DNA from: Brenneria izbisi
GTDB taxonomy: Bacteria; Pseudomonadota; Gammaproteobacteria; Enterobacterales; Enterobacteriaceae
NCBI RefSeq assembly: GCF_025840185.1
Contig: NZ_JAMPJU010000012.1
Coordinates: 1 to 64,000 of the forward strand
Direction: 5' to 3'
DNA: 64,000 bases
Both the position numbers and the translations under genes were made by a program. The notes under the pieces were generated by a model. The model saw nothing but the letters and a program-made list of their open reading frames with translations, was not told the origin of the DNA and ran no database searches. Shown piece by piece: positions 1 through 7,774 of the stretch (its first letter is position 1; each line of letters begins with the position of its first letter).

Positions 1-80
1 AGTTCGGCCACCGGCGTTCCTGCCTCGGCTTGCTTCAGGATGGACATGATCTGGCTGTCAGTGAAACGTGATTTTTTTAT
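1..80 (-). mobile_element. IS3-family transposase OrfA, N-terminal fragment (runs off window)
   Basis: The reverse strand from 80 down to the window edge encodes a KKSRFTDSQIMSILKQAEAG-like N-terminus, typical of OrfA (helix-turn-helix subunit) of IS407/IS3-group elements. The reading frame is open to base 1, so the rest of the element lies outside. The codon where these proteins usually have their initiator Met is ATA here (80-78), and the in-frame codons just upstream are stop-limited. Either an atypical start is used or the start is mutated. The IS end probably lies between about 90 and 125, but the exact inverted repeat cannot be fixed with one end visible. Confidence 0.6.
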
Positions 81-337
81 AGAGATCTCCCCGGTTCAGG
101 TTACGAGAAAATTCTACTTATGAACACACCGGTTTTTCGGGGGGATTACCCTTTTCAACTGTTTTTCTATTTTTTTCTTTATCATAGGTACCAGCAATCT
201 CAAAATCCCATCCGTTTCCATGGATCGATTGAAAATCCGACCCAGACATCGATGAAGAAATGGCTTCGACAAATGCTGATTTATTTGCAGCTTTTGCTGT
301 CCCGCCAACTCGTTGAAAATCGGCGGAACAACCTCAG

Positions 338-1111
338 CTATTTAACGATGTTGAAAGGATCAGGAACGCTGTGCTGGTTTGCATTGTTCCAGAAATTCTG
401 GAGAACAAATCCATATTCCGACAGATTGTTGGTGAATGGAGCCAGCATCGCATCCGCTGTCGGACGTTTCCAGTCAGCCTGAAGCTCACATGCAAGAGCA
501 AATGTGCTAACCAGCTCGGCTCCAGCATTCCCCATACGCGATATTGCCGCTTCCGCTTCATAGCGATTCCATGCGCCACAAGCATCTATAACAGGGTAAA
601 CTTTGTAACCGTCATTAAGCAGGGAAAGCGTAGGGAAGACACAGCATGTACCTATTGTCACGCCAGCTAGAATAATGTGGCGCCGTCCGGTAGATTCAAC
701 TAACTTATCGAAAGCGTTACGGAACGTCTCATCTTCATAGGCATTGATGATCCCTGTACGGCGATAAATAGGCTCCTGTGGGAATATTTCCTTGATTTCA
801 GGTAGCGTATCGCCATTCTGCCATTGCGCATTAGACGTCGTGATCAGTACCGGGATTTCAAGAGCTTTTGCAACCCGGGCTAAACCGGTGACATTGCTTT
901 TAAATTCCGCAAGTGAAGAAAAATCCCTTACACCTGCCATCAGGCCGATTTGATGGTCAATGAGCAGCATAATGCTATTTTCGGACGTTGGCTTGTCGTG
1001 CCCGTACCGCCCTGCCTTATGAGCCTCCTCTAGTGTAACTTTATTCGGAAGAATCGAATTGCTGATCGGACTTATGATATCTGCCGGACGAGAATCTTGA
1101 TTATCGCTCAT
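338..1111 (-). CDS. isochorismatase-family cysteine hydrolase (YcaC-like)
   Basis: A 257-residue protein of the isochorismatase-like hydrolase superfamily, alpha/beta enzymes that cleave amides or vinyl ethers through a Cys nucleophile. After a roughly 45-residue N-terminal extension the core begins with LLIDHQIG (Asp52, the expected general base). It continues with the INAYED segment near residue 122 and the nucleophile loop GVTIGTCCVFPT, with Cys156/157 in the catalytic position. The substrate cannot be told; YcaC-type members have none established. It stands alone between an IS fragment and a decayed gene, consistent with an accessory region. The ATG at 1111 is preceded by GGAGAA at a suitable distance. 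Confidence 0.8.
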   Translation of the reverse strand: MSDNQDSRPADIISPISNSILPNKVTLEEAHKAGRYGHDKPTSENSIMLLIDHQIGLMAGVRDFSSLAEFKSNVTGLARVAKALEIPVLITTSNAQWQNGDTLPEIKEIFPQEPIYRRTGIINAYEDETFRNAFDKLVESTGRRHIILAGVTIGTCCVFPTLSLLNDGYKVYPVIDACGAWNRYEAEAAISRMGNAGAELVSTFALACELQADWKRPTADAMLAPFTNNLSEYGFVLQNFWNNANQHSVPDPFNIVK

Positions 1112-1392
1112 CTGTTTTCTCCATATTCAATGTCCTAATGTGAGTTAAAGTACGGTAACTATAGGCGCCGATGAAAGGTTCTGTGAACTGCTAACACCTT
1201 TAATATCAGCATGACAACCAACGACGACTGGGACAGTTATCGTCGGGAAGCGCCGAAGGATAAACATCTGCTTCTCGCGCTCTGTAGAACGACATGAAAA
1301 GGTAACGGGAACCCTCATCGAAAACACATGTTCTACTAATCGTAGTCATCGCCCTTTTTTTCTTCAAGCGTATAGGGCTGGAAAAATTCAAT

Positions 1393-1810
1393 ATGCTATC
1401 AGACACGAAGGATATCATTTTGGAAACAGTTTCATCGTTATATTTCATTGATTATTGTAACAAAATACTTGAATCAAAGAATAAAACCTTAGAGCAATAT
1501 ATTTTGTTGGCAGCGGACAGAATGCTACTCCTACTACTTATTATTATGGTTCTAAAGACGCCCAAAAAACTCACTGACAAGCAACTACAGCCGCTCGTTA
1601 GAAAATCGGTTAATCCAGAGAAAAATCGGGCAGCGATAGAAGGATTTCCCGCTCGTCTGTAAGTGCTGGAATGATGGCTTTAATCCCACCGTTTATACCG
1701 GGCAGATTCACTCAGAGCCAGCAAAAAATGGAAAACCGGTCGGCCCTTATGACGTCATGCCGACCAGCAGGCCACGTTCGCGCATCTGGATTGATACTGA
1801 TAACCAATAG
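1393..1810 (+). pseudogene. decayed gene remnant of unknown family
   Basis: Two partially open frames follow one another without forming one gene. An 89-codon frame runs from ATG 1393 to 1662. A second frame (1640-1810, entered after a TAG) carries a protein-like C-terminus including YTGQIHSEPAKNGKPVGPYD and ending RSRIWIDTDNQ before TAG. The Gly/Pro/charged composition and clean stop look like the tail of a real protein that lost its start by frameshift or deletion. I do not recognise the family. A toxin or effector C-terminus is possible in such an accessory setting but is only a guess. The reverse-strand ORFs over 1145-1448 look spurious. Confidence 0.35.
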
Positions 1811-1955
1811 TGTTCGTGAGTTTGAACGTATACCGGGACGTCGTATAGAAAACTGGGTAAATTAATAATCGAACGAGTAAACACCCGCGATCTTCCGATG
1901 CTTTTCTGCCGCTCTGCTATTCTTACTTCAGGCATGCAACAATCAAGGAGACAAC

Positions 1956-2204
1956 ATGTTTGGTAAAGCTGAAGACAAAGCAAAAGAAGTGGTCGGGGCA
2001 ACACAAGAAGCATATGGCGAATTGGCTGACTCACCTGAACATGAATTAAAAGGCGCAGCTCGTAAATACGCCTCGCAAGCAAGCTATGCTGTTCGTGATA
2101 CGGCAGATACTGTGCGTAATCATGTTGAGTCTAACCCACTGGCTGGTGTTGCAATCGCGGCGGCGGTTGGTGTGGTTTTCGGTTTTCTTCTCGGAAGAAA
2201 GTAA
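1956..2204 (+). CDS. CsbD/YqjD-ElaB-like small inner-membrane-anchored protein
   Basis: An 82-residue protein. The N-terminal half (FGKAEDKAKEVVGATQEAYG) reads like CsbD-family stress proteins: hydrophilic, amphipathic helical, Lys/Glu/Ala-rich. The C-terminal 22 residues (NPLAGVAIAAAVGVVFGFLLGRK) form one Gly-rich transmembrane helix ending in the GRK motif seen in the tail-anchored YqjD/ElaB/YgaM group. Those E. coli proteins bind ribosomes and are RpoS-induced; a similar role here is inferred only from the architecture. The ATG at 1956 has AAGGAG seven bases upstream. A rho-independent-type hairpin follows directly, so it is probably monocistronic. Confidence 0.75.
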   Translation: MFGKAEDKAKEVVGATQEAYGELADSPEHELKGAARKYASQASYAVRDTADTVRNHVESNPLAGVAIAAAVGVVFGFLLGRK

Positions 2205-2211
2205 ATTAACT

Positions 2212-2234
2212 AAAGGGCCATATCGCGGCCCTTT
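2212..2234 (+). terminator. rho-independent-type terminator after the CsbD/YqjD-like gene
   Basis: Perfect 8-bp inverted repeat AAAGGGCC/GGCCCTTT with a 7-base loop, starting eight bases after the stop codon. Confidence 0.7.
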
Positions 2235-2518
2235 AACATTTTTACCCAAGATAGATTTATTATAAAAACTCAAAAAACACTGAATGTAAAGATCCGAGTA
2301 AATAGATAAACATTAAATCTAAATTAAATTTATTTTATTGCTTTAATTTTACTAAAAAATAAAATAAAAAGAATTTACATAGTCATAAAAAACAAACTGT
2401 TTTATCAGTCACATGAATTTTTATCCTCATAAAACAAACTGGACATAAATATAATTATGATTTAAAATCTAGCCATTAGCATGGCATTAAATTTTATAAA
2501 AATGGTAAGGACGAATTA
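2235..2518. other. AT-rich intergenic region, no gene seen
   Basis: The stretch is strongly A/T-rich with runs of A and T and no credible reading frame on either strand. It must hold the promoter of the downstream adenine methylase. The methylase start is marked by AAGGAC five bases before the ATG. The composition contrasts with the housekeeping genes to the right and fits acquired DNA. Confidence 0.5.
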
Positions 2519-3280
2519 ATGCAAAAGGCAATAAAAAAAGTAAACACTGTGTTTTCTCAACAAAAAAAATTGCGTCCATTTTTTCCTTACTATGGTTCAA
2601 AATGGAACATGGCTCGCCATTATCCCGAACCGAAACACAATATTGTCATTGAACCATTCGCTGGCTCAGCGGGTTATTCAACATTTTACGCTTGCCCAAA
2701 TGTTCATTTAATTGACATTGATCCTATCATTACAGGAGTATGGTCATTCCTTATTAAGTCAACTCCAGCAGAAATTATGCAATTACCTGAATTACCTGAA
2801 ACGGGTGATTGCGTCGATAATTATAATATATGCGAAGAAGCTAAATGGTTAATTGGTTTTTGGTTAAATAGAGGTAGTTCCAGCCCCAAGAAAACCAGAA
2901 CAGCCTACTCATCACGCATAGATAAGGCTCAGTTAGTTTGGGGAGCAAGAGCAAAAGAGCGAATTGCATCTCAACTTCAGTTTATCAGAGGATGGAAAGT
3001 AACAAATGATTCATATGAAAGCTTGAGTAATCATGAAGCAACTTGGTTTATTGACCCCCCTTACACAAATAAAGGCCGTTATTATCGTAAAACATTTAGT
3101 GAGTATCAACAGTTAAGCGAATGGTGTTTATCGCGTAAAGGCGCAATAATTGTTTGCGAGGGTGATGATGCCAACTGGTTACCATTCCAGCGTCTGGGAG
3201 ACTTCAAAACATCACTCGGACGATCTAATGAAGCTGTATTTATCCAGGATATACAAAACCCTGAATTAATTTTAGCCTAA
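2519..3280 (+). CDS. D12-class DNA N6-adenine methyltransferase
   Basis: A 253-residue protein with the Dam/D12-class layout. It has an FPYYGSKW N-terminal motif (22-29), the AdoMet-binding loop EPFAGSAG (45-52), an acidic LIDIDP strand (64-69) and the catalytic DPPY motif (179-182) followed by TNKGRYY. Such enzymes transfer a methyl group from AdoMet to adenine N6. It is not the housekeeping dam (no dam neighbours) and its coding sequence is AT-rich. It converges on the next gene with stop codons sharing CTAA. That partner shows a PD-(D/E)XK-like motif, so I infer the methylase half of a type II restriction-modification system; an orphan phage-type methylase is the alternative. The recognition site cannot be predicted. 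Confidence 0.85.
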   Translation: MQKAIKKVNTVFSQQKKLRPFFPYYGSKWNMARHYPEPKHNIVIEPFAGSAGYSTFYACPNVHLIDIDPIITGVWSFLIKSTPAEIMQLPELPETGDCVDNYNICEEAKWLIGFWLNRGSSSPKKTRTAYSSRIDKAQLVWGARAKERIASQLQFIRGWKVTNDSYESLSNHEATWFIDPPYTNKGRYYRKTFSEYQQLSEWCLSRKGAIIVCEGDDANWLPFQRLGDFKTSLGRSNEAVFIQDIQNPELILA

Positions 3281-4089
3281 CTCATGCATTTGGGCGGATT
3301 TTCAGGATAAAGATGATCAACATCCGCCCATGAGTCATACTGATCTGATCCCGGTCTAAATTCATTGTTTTCAATTGCTAAAATGATAGATTTGTTAGGA
3401 ATATATCTCGGCTTCATATCGGGAAAAACAAATGCATGCCAACCATCAGGTTTATTTTCACGTTTAAATGGCCTTGTTTCGCTATGTGATACTCTAATAT
3501 GCTGATCTTTATTACGTTTCTTTATTTCAAAAGTAATACCACATTTAAGACAGATACGATCCGGTTTTCGATGACGTTTACCCTCGTACTGAATTGTAAA
3601 ATCTCCGGGAGATTTAGATAATTCAGGAAGAAAGTCGTGCCCTTCAGCTATAAGATTTCTGGTAACTATTCGCTCGGCCTTTTCTCCAGATTTAGTTCGC
3701 ATCGCAAACATTCCATCATCTTTCTTAGAAAATTTTCCTGCTTGTTTTCTGTTTCCGACATAGACGATATGTATCCAAAATAATGCTATATCAATATGTT
3801 CATGACCAGAGGGAAAAGCCACAACATCTATATAGTCATTTTTTTCTAAAACACGACGTAAATATTCTTTTGCAGTGATAAACTCTGTCCCAAAATGCAT
3901 TTTCTTATCACAGCTAATTTTAAGAGGTATATTTAATTGATGGCTGTATAAAAATAGCGAATGTCCATTCATGGCATAATCAAAAATCTGAATATTTCTT
4001 ATAATACAAGACTCAACTATATTATAAATACAATCTATGCCTACCTCTTGAGGTGGGTTGGATTGATAATCAGTGGGAATATATTCCAT
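3277..4089 (-). CDS. putative restriction endonuclease partner (PD-(D/E)XK-like), otherwise uncharacterised
   Basis: A 270-residue soluble protein I cannot assign to a named family. With the chosen start, residues 176-190 read PDRICLKCGITFEIK, i.e. Pro-Asp, ten residues, then Glu-Ile-Lys, the spacing of a PD-(D/E)XK nuclease core. A CxxC pair lies inside the insert, and a conserved-looking C-terminal block WHAFVFPDMKPRYIPN follows. It faces the adenine methylase tail-to-tail with a 4-base overlap, a common R-M arrangement. The start was set at ATG 4089 because CCGAGG lies six bases upstream. An in-frame TTG at 4149 and ATG at 4119 have no comparable ribosome site. The nuclease role is inference from motif plus context; a DUF-type helper protein is the alternative. 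Confidence 0.55.
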   Translation of the reverse strand: MEYIPTDYQSNPPQEVGIDCIYNIVESCIIRNIQIFDYAMNGHSLFLYSHQLNIPLKISCDKKMHFGTEFITAKEYLRRVLEKNDYIDVVAFPSGHEHIDIALFWIHIVYVGNRKQAGKFSKKDDGMFAMRTKSGEKAERIVTRNLIAEGHDFLPELSKSPGDFTIQYEGKRHRKPDRICLKCGITFEIKKRNKDQHIRVSHSETRPFKRENKPDGWHAFVFPDMKPRYIPNKSIILAIENNEFRPGSDQYDSWADVDHLYPENPPKCMS

Positions 4090-4636
4090 TATAAACCTCG
4101 GCATATATAAATTCTTCATATAATAATTAAAACCAACACTACTTTTCAAGTTTTATATTGATTTTTATATGAAACATATTCTGAATATTTACTTAATCGT
4201 GTCCTATGCCTCAATTGCCTGCTTATGAAGCGCTTTGCAAGCCAGATGTTATTCATTTATTTTGAATAAGAAGTAGAAACAGCGCCAAATTTTTTAGTTT
4301 ACTATCAGTCACTGTTTTAGTTATCATTCCACCTTCGTTTACTATACCTTCCTCTCTGCTATTAATTTACAGCCTAAGTATATAATTAAAACTTGAGTAA
4401 CTTGTTACTTTTACTCGTTATTCTTAATGAAATAGTTATTGTTAATAAAAATAATTAATGAGATAACTTTTTTAAATCATTTTTAAGCAAGCCCTACATT
4501 TAAATTGTTTCATTCTCTTTTATTTTTTACCGGGCGAGAAGTTTTATATTAAGGCTACCGGTAATTAGCAGATAACCTGACCGTTGTCTGACGTTTTGTC
4601 ACCAAGGAAAACAGATGTACAGTAGCGGAGAATAAA
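4090..4636. other. AT-rich intergenic region between the R-M candidate and the phosphodiesterase
   Basis: About 550 bases with no convincing coding frame beyond a 19-codon ATG frame near 4207 that lacks a ribosome site. The region should contain the promoters of the divergent nuclease-like gene and the rightward phosphodiesterase transcript. Base composition shifts from strongly AT-rich back to mixed near 4550-4600, which I take as the right border of the acquired segment. Confidence 0.4.
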
Positions 4637-4735
4637 ATGGTATTCCCAGAACACCATAACATTTGCTACGAATGCAATTTCTCAGGGTTGAAAAAAAGGA
4701 TAAGTACTCATGAACATGATAAACCAACCCATTGA
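4637..4735 (+). CDS. 32-codon upstream ORF overlapping the phosphodiesterase start
   Basis: ATG 4637 is preceded by GGAG at a six-base spacing, a stronger ribosome site than that of the following gene. The frame encodes 32 residues with a CYEC pair and a His/Lys-rich end (THEHDKPTH), then TGA at 4733-4735. It overlaps the first 26 bases of the phosphodiesterase gene in another frame. The overlap suggests a leader peptide or translational-coupling element rather than a functional protein. No family is recognised. Confidence 0.4.
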   Translation: MVFPEHHNICYECNFSGLKKRISTHEHDKPTH

Positions 4736-6905
4736 TTTGAATCGTGCGTTGCGACTTGCTGTGGAACAATCAATTTCCCCCATTATTCTGTTCAACGAGC
4801 ATAATCAGGTAAAATTTTTCAACCCGGCCGCAGAGCGGCTCTGGGGCTATGCCCAAGTCGAGGTGCTGGAGCAGAATGTGGCAATGTTGCTGTCTCTGGA
4901 TCTGTTGGGAGTTCATGACAATATTCATGACAACAATGGCCTTAATCAGTTAGCGGGGACAACCAGTGAAATACTGCTGACGCGTAAGGATGGGAGCCAA
5001 CGGCGAGTCGCCCTTACTCTGTCGAAAGTACAGGTTGGCGACCGCATCTGCCATATGGCCTCGGTTTTCGATATCGTACATAAATTCAACCTTACCGATG
5101 AACATGAGATTCGAGCACTGGAGCGCGATGTGCTGGAAGCCCTGACCAGCAACCAATCATTTCAGGAACTGGGAGATTATTTGTGTCGGCGCATCGAATC
5201 CATCGCGCCGGGTGTGTTGGTATCCATATGCCGGGTTGCCGAGCGACGGCTTCGTCCCTGGGCCGCGCCAAGTTTCCCCGCCGAGTATGGCCCCAACTGG
5301 GAAGGGGTAAAAATCGGTGAAGGCGTAGCGGGTTGCGGCACATGCGCGCATCGTGGCGAGCCGGTGATGGTATACGATATCAACACCGATCCGCTCTGGG
5401 CGCCCTATAAACACCAGATGTTGCCGCACGGTTTTCTCGCCTGCTGGACCTACCCGATCAAAAGCCGCAATAACAGCGTCATCGGCACTTTCGCCTTCTA
5501 TTTTAAGCTCAACGCCGAACCGGACCCGTGGCTGGAACGCATTGCCGATGCCAGCGTCTATCTGTGTACGCTGGCCATCGAACGTGAGGAGTACCGCCAG
5601 CGGATGGAGCATCTGGTACAGTTCGACATGCTCACCGGCCTGCCAAATCGCAGATACCTGCGTCGCCATGTTGATGAACTACAGAAACAGAATCCCTCAC
5701 AGGCGATGGCTTTCTTTTCTCTGGGCGTGGATCGCTTTAAAGACATCAACGATACGCTGGGCCATATGGCGGGCGATCAGGTGCTGGTCACTATCGCCAA
5801 TCGCCTGCAACAACAACTCACTCCCAGAGAATTCCTGAGCCATACGGAAGGCGATATATTTTTTATCGTCGCTCCTGATTGCGATGTTCGCGCCGCCGTC
5901 CGAATGGCCGAGCGCCTTCAGCAAATTGTCGGAGAATCCATGGAGGTGGGCGGTCATCTGCTTAATCTTTCCACCAGTATCGGCATCAGCCATGCTCCCG
6001 ATGGCAGTCACGATCGCGACATGTTACTCAGCAACGCGAAAAGCGCCATGTATCAGGCCAAGAGCAGCCGCCAGGGTAGCTACCAGTTCTTCAACCCGGA
6101 GATGAATCAGGCAGTGAATGATCGCCTGTTGCTCGGCGGCGCCCTTAAGCGCGCCATCGCCAGCGGCGCGTTATACCTGCACTATCAGCCCCAGGTCTAT
6201 TCAGACAGCGGAGAACTTTACGGGATGGAGGCATTAGCCCGCTGGCATGATCCTGAATTTGGCGAAGTGCCGCCCGGTAAGTTTATTACGCTCGCTGAGG
6301 AAATTGGCGAAATAGAGAACATTGGCCGCTGGGCGTTAGCCGAGGTTTGCCGACAAATGGCAGGGTGGCGCACGGCTGGCGTTCAGATACCTGTGGTATC
6401 GGTCAATCTATCGCCGCTTAATTTCCGCGACCGCAATCTGCCGAATTTCGTCGCCGGGTTGCTCAGCAAATATGGTTTGCCAGGTGAAAGCCTGACGATA
6501 GAGATAACGGAAAACACCGCAATGTCACTTACACCGGAGATGCTGGGGCTGTTGAATGCCATACGCGCACTTGGGGTTGGTCTATCGGTGGATGATTTCG
6601 GTACAGGGTTTTCGAGCCTGTCGAATCTGGCCAATTTACCCGTGACCGAGGTAAAAATTGATCGCAGTTTCATTGATAAATGCCAGGAAGAAGCGCGTAT
6701 ACAGGCGCTGGTGATGGCGGTAATTGGTATCGGCCAGAGCCTGAAGTTGACGGTGGTGGCCGAAGGGGTTGAAACCCGCGAGCAGCATCAGCTACTTGCT
6801 GACCAGCCCGTTGCGATTGTTCTTCAAGGTTACCTCTTTTCCCGCCCTATCGATGCACAAGCTGTCGCCGTATGGATTGAATCCCGGAAAATATCGCAGC
6901 AGTGA
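4710..6905 (+). CDS. PAS-GAF-GGDEF-EAL cyclic-di-GMP phosphodiesterase (DosP-like)
   Basis: 731 residues: PAS about 15-125, GAF about 140-295 (with the GVAGCGTCAHRG segment typical of DosP-like GAFs), GGDEF about 300-460, EAL about 470-725. The GGDEF signature is degenerate (TEGDI at 379-383), so no cyclase activity is expected. The EAL half is complete: MEALARW (507-509 EAL), NLSPLNF, EITEN, DDFGTGFSSL, KIDRSFI and AEGVET. Family knowledge therefore predicts c-di-GMP hydrolysis to pGpG, tuned by the sensor domains. No transmembrane helix is seen, so it is cytosolic. There is one PAS rather than the two of E. coli DosP, and I cannot say whether it binds heme. Confidence 0.9.
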   Translation: MNMINQPIDLNRALRLAVEQSISPIILFNEHNQVKFFNPAAERLWGYAQVEVLEQNVAMLLSLDLLGVHDNIHDNNGLNQLAGTTSEILLTRKDGSQRRVALTLSKVQVGDRICHMASVFDIVHKFNLTDEHEIRALERDVLEALTSNQSFQELGDYLCRRIESIAPGVLVSICRVAERRLRPWAAPSFPAEYGPNWEGVKIGEGVAGCGTCAHRGEPVMVYDINTDPLWAPYKHQMLPHGFLACWTYPIKSRNNSVIGTFAFYFKLNAEPDPWLERIADASVYLCTLAIEREEYRQRMEHLVQFDMLTGLPNRRYLRRHVDELQKQNPSQAMAFFSLGVDRFKDINDTLGHMAGDQVLVTIANRLQQQLTPREFLSHTEGDIFFIVAPDCDVRAAVRMAERLQQIVGESMEVGGHLLNLSTSIGISHAPDGSHDRDMLLSNAKSAMYQAKSSRQGSYQFFNPEMNQAVNDRLLLGGALKRAIASGALYLHYQPQVYSDSGELYGMEALARWHDPEFGEVPPGKFITLAEEIGEIENIGRWALAEVCRQMAGWRTAGVQIPVVSVNLSPLNFRDRNLPNFVAGLLSKYGLPGESLTIEITENTAMSLTPEMLGLLNAIRALGVGLSVDDFGTGFSSLSNLANLPVTEVKIDRSFIDKCQEEARIQALVMAVIGIGQSLKLTVVAEGVETREQHQLLADQPVAIVLQGYLFSRPIDAQAVAVWIESRKISQQ

Positions 6906-7006
6906 AGACAAACGGCGTCTCCCATCAGAATTCAAAACCATTCAGCTTCACACGGAATGGCCTTATATTGCTGATAGATAAATTGCTGATAGATGAATGT
7001 TTCATA

Positions 7007-7318
7007 TTATTTTACGCCACATACCTCTTTTCTAAGTGCAATAATCTCTTCCGCCAGTTCACGGCACAGCATGGCATTCATTAAATGATCCTGCGCGTGT
7101 ACCACAATGAGATCGAGATTCGTCTTTTCCTTATCATGATTACCAATAAATCCGGTTTGGATAAGCTGGGCCTTCTTCAAGGCCGTCGCCGCCATTTTCA
7201 GCAATTGATCGACATGTTCCCATTCCCCTTTGCGGGCTGAACGAAGCGCTTCCATTGAACAGGAACGTGTTTCGCCAGATTTAACGATAAGTTCGATCAT
7301 TCGAGTTTCCACATCCAT
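7007..7318 (-). CDS. PTS lactose/cellobiose-family IIA component, stand-alone
   Basis: 103 residues from ATG 7318, chosen because GGGGGGAAGAG lies just upstream; the longer frame adds 12 residues without a ribosome site. It matches the IIA(Lac/Cel) family in length and layout: an all-helical phosphocarrier with the active His in LDLIVVHAQDHLM. In the family, HPr phosphorylates this His and the phosphate passes to a IIB cysteine during uptake of beta-glucosides or chitobiose. No IIB, IIC, glycosidase or regulator is adjacent, so it is an orphan. It may serve a permease encoded elsewhere or act in signalling. Confidence 0.8.
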   Translation of the reverse strand: MDVETRMIELIVKSGETRSCSMEALRSARKGEWEHVDQLLKMAATALKKAQLIQTGFIGNHDKEKTNLDLIVVHAQDHLMNAMLCRELAEEIIALRKEVCGVK

Positions 7319-7774
7319 TTTCTCTTCCCCCCGAGAATTATAAACCGCGGTCACACCATGTTTTCACCAGCCTATTGATGCTTGTCGTATCCAATAAATC
7401 CTGAATCCAGATGATCGGCAACTACCCGACTACCTGGAGGATGACGGGTATATCTGACGGCCAATAACACCTGCCTATTAAATATAGATGATATATTTAT
7501 ATTTGTTACTTGAAATCATAATGTTATGTATCAATTACGATTAAATGCATTTGAATGCATTCAGCACACTACCGGGAAATATGCGGAGGAAATATCTGCG
7601 GCATCGTTACTGGCGGATAAAATGGCGACGTGGTCATTTCATCGTGACGAAAATCACTTCATTGATACAATTTATATTTACACAATTTATATTTACACAA
7701 TGCCTGACAGCAAGCGCCGCTTCTGACAAAATAGCGCCATCTTACGTACTTAATACTGATGGATCTTCTCTCAG
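7319..7774. other. intergenic region between PTS IIA and folD
   Basis: About 450 bases without a credible gene. Two overlapping frames over 7526-7844 read through the tandem repeat and look spurious. The region must hold the divergent promoters of the IIA gene and folD. No strong operator is recognised apart from the 15-base tandem repeat listed separately. Confidence 0.4.
7667..7696. repeat. two perfect tandem copies of a 15-base AT-rich unit
   Basis: The unit ACAATTTATATTTAC occurs twice in direct succession and is followed by ACAATG. It lies about 80 bases before the folD start and could affect promoter spacing. Confidence 0.8.

Noticed and set aside
120-482. 120-codon plus-strand frame next to the IS fragment
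   Set aside because: It runs antisense into the well-supported isochorismatase gene and has no similarity; the part before 338 may be remnant DNA but carries no recognisable gene.
1145-1448. minus-strand frames of 60 and 80 codons
   Set aside because: Overlapping each other in different frames, no ribosome site, no motif; treated as non-coding upstream DNA.
5157-5669. 170-codon minus-strand frame over the phosphodiesterase
   Set aside because: Shadow of the GAF-coding region; no independent evidence.
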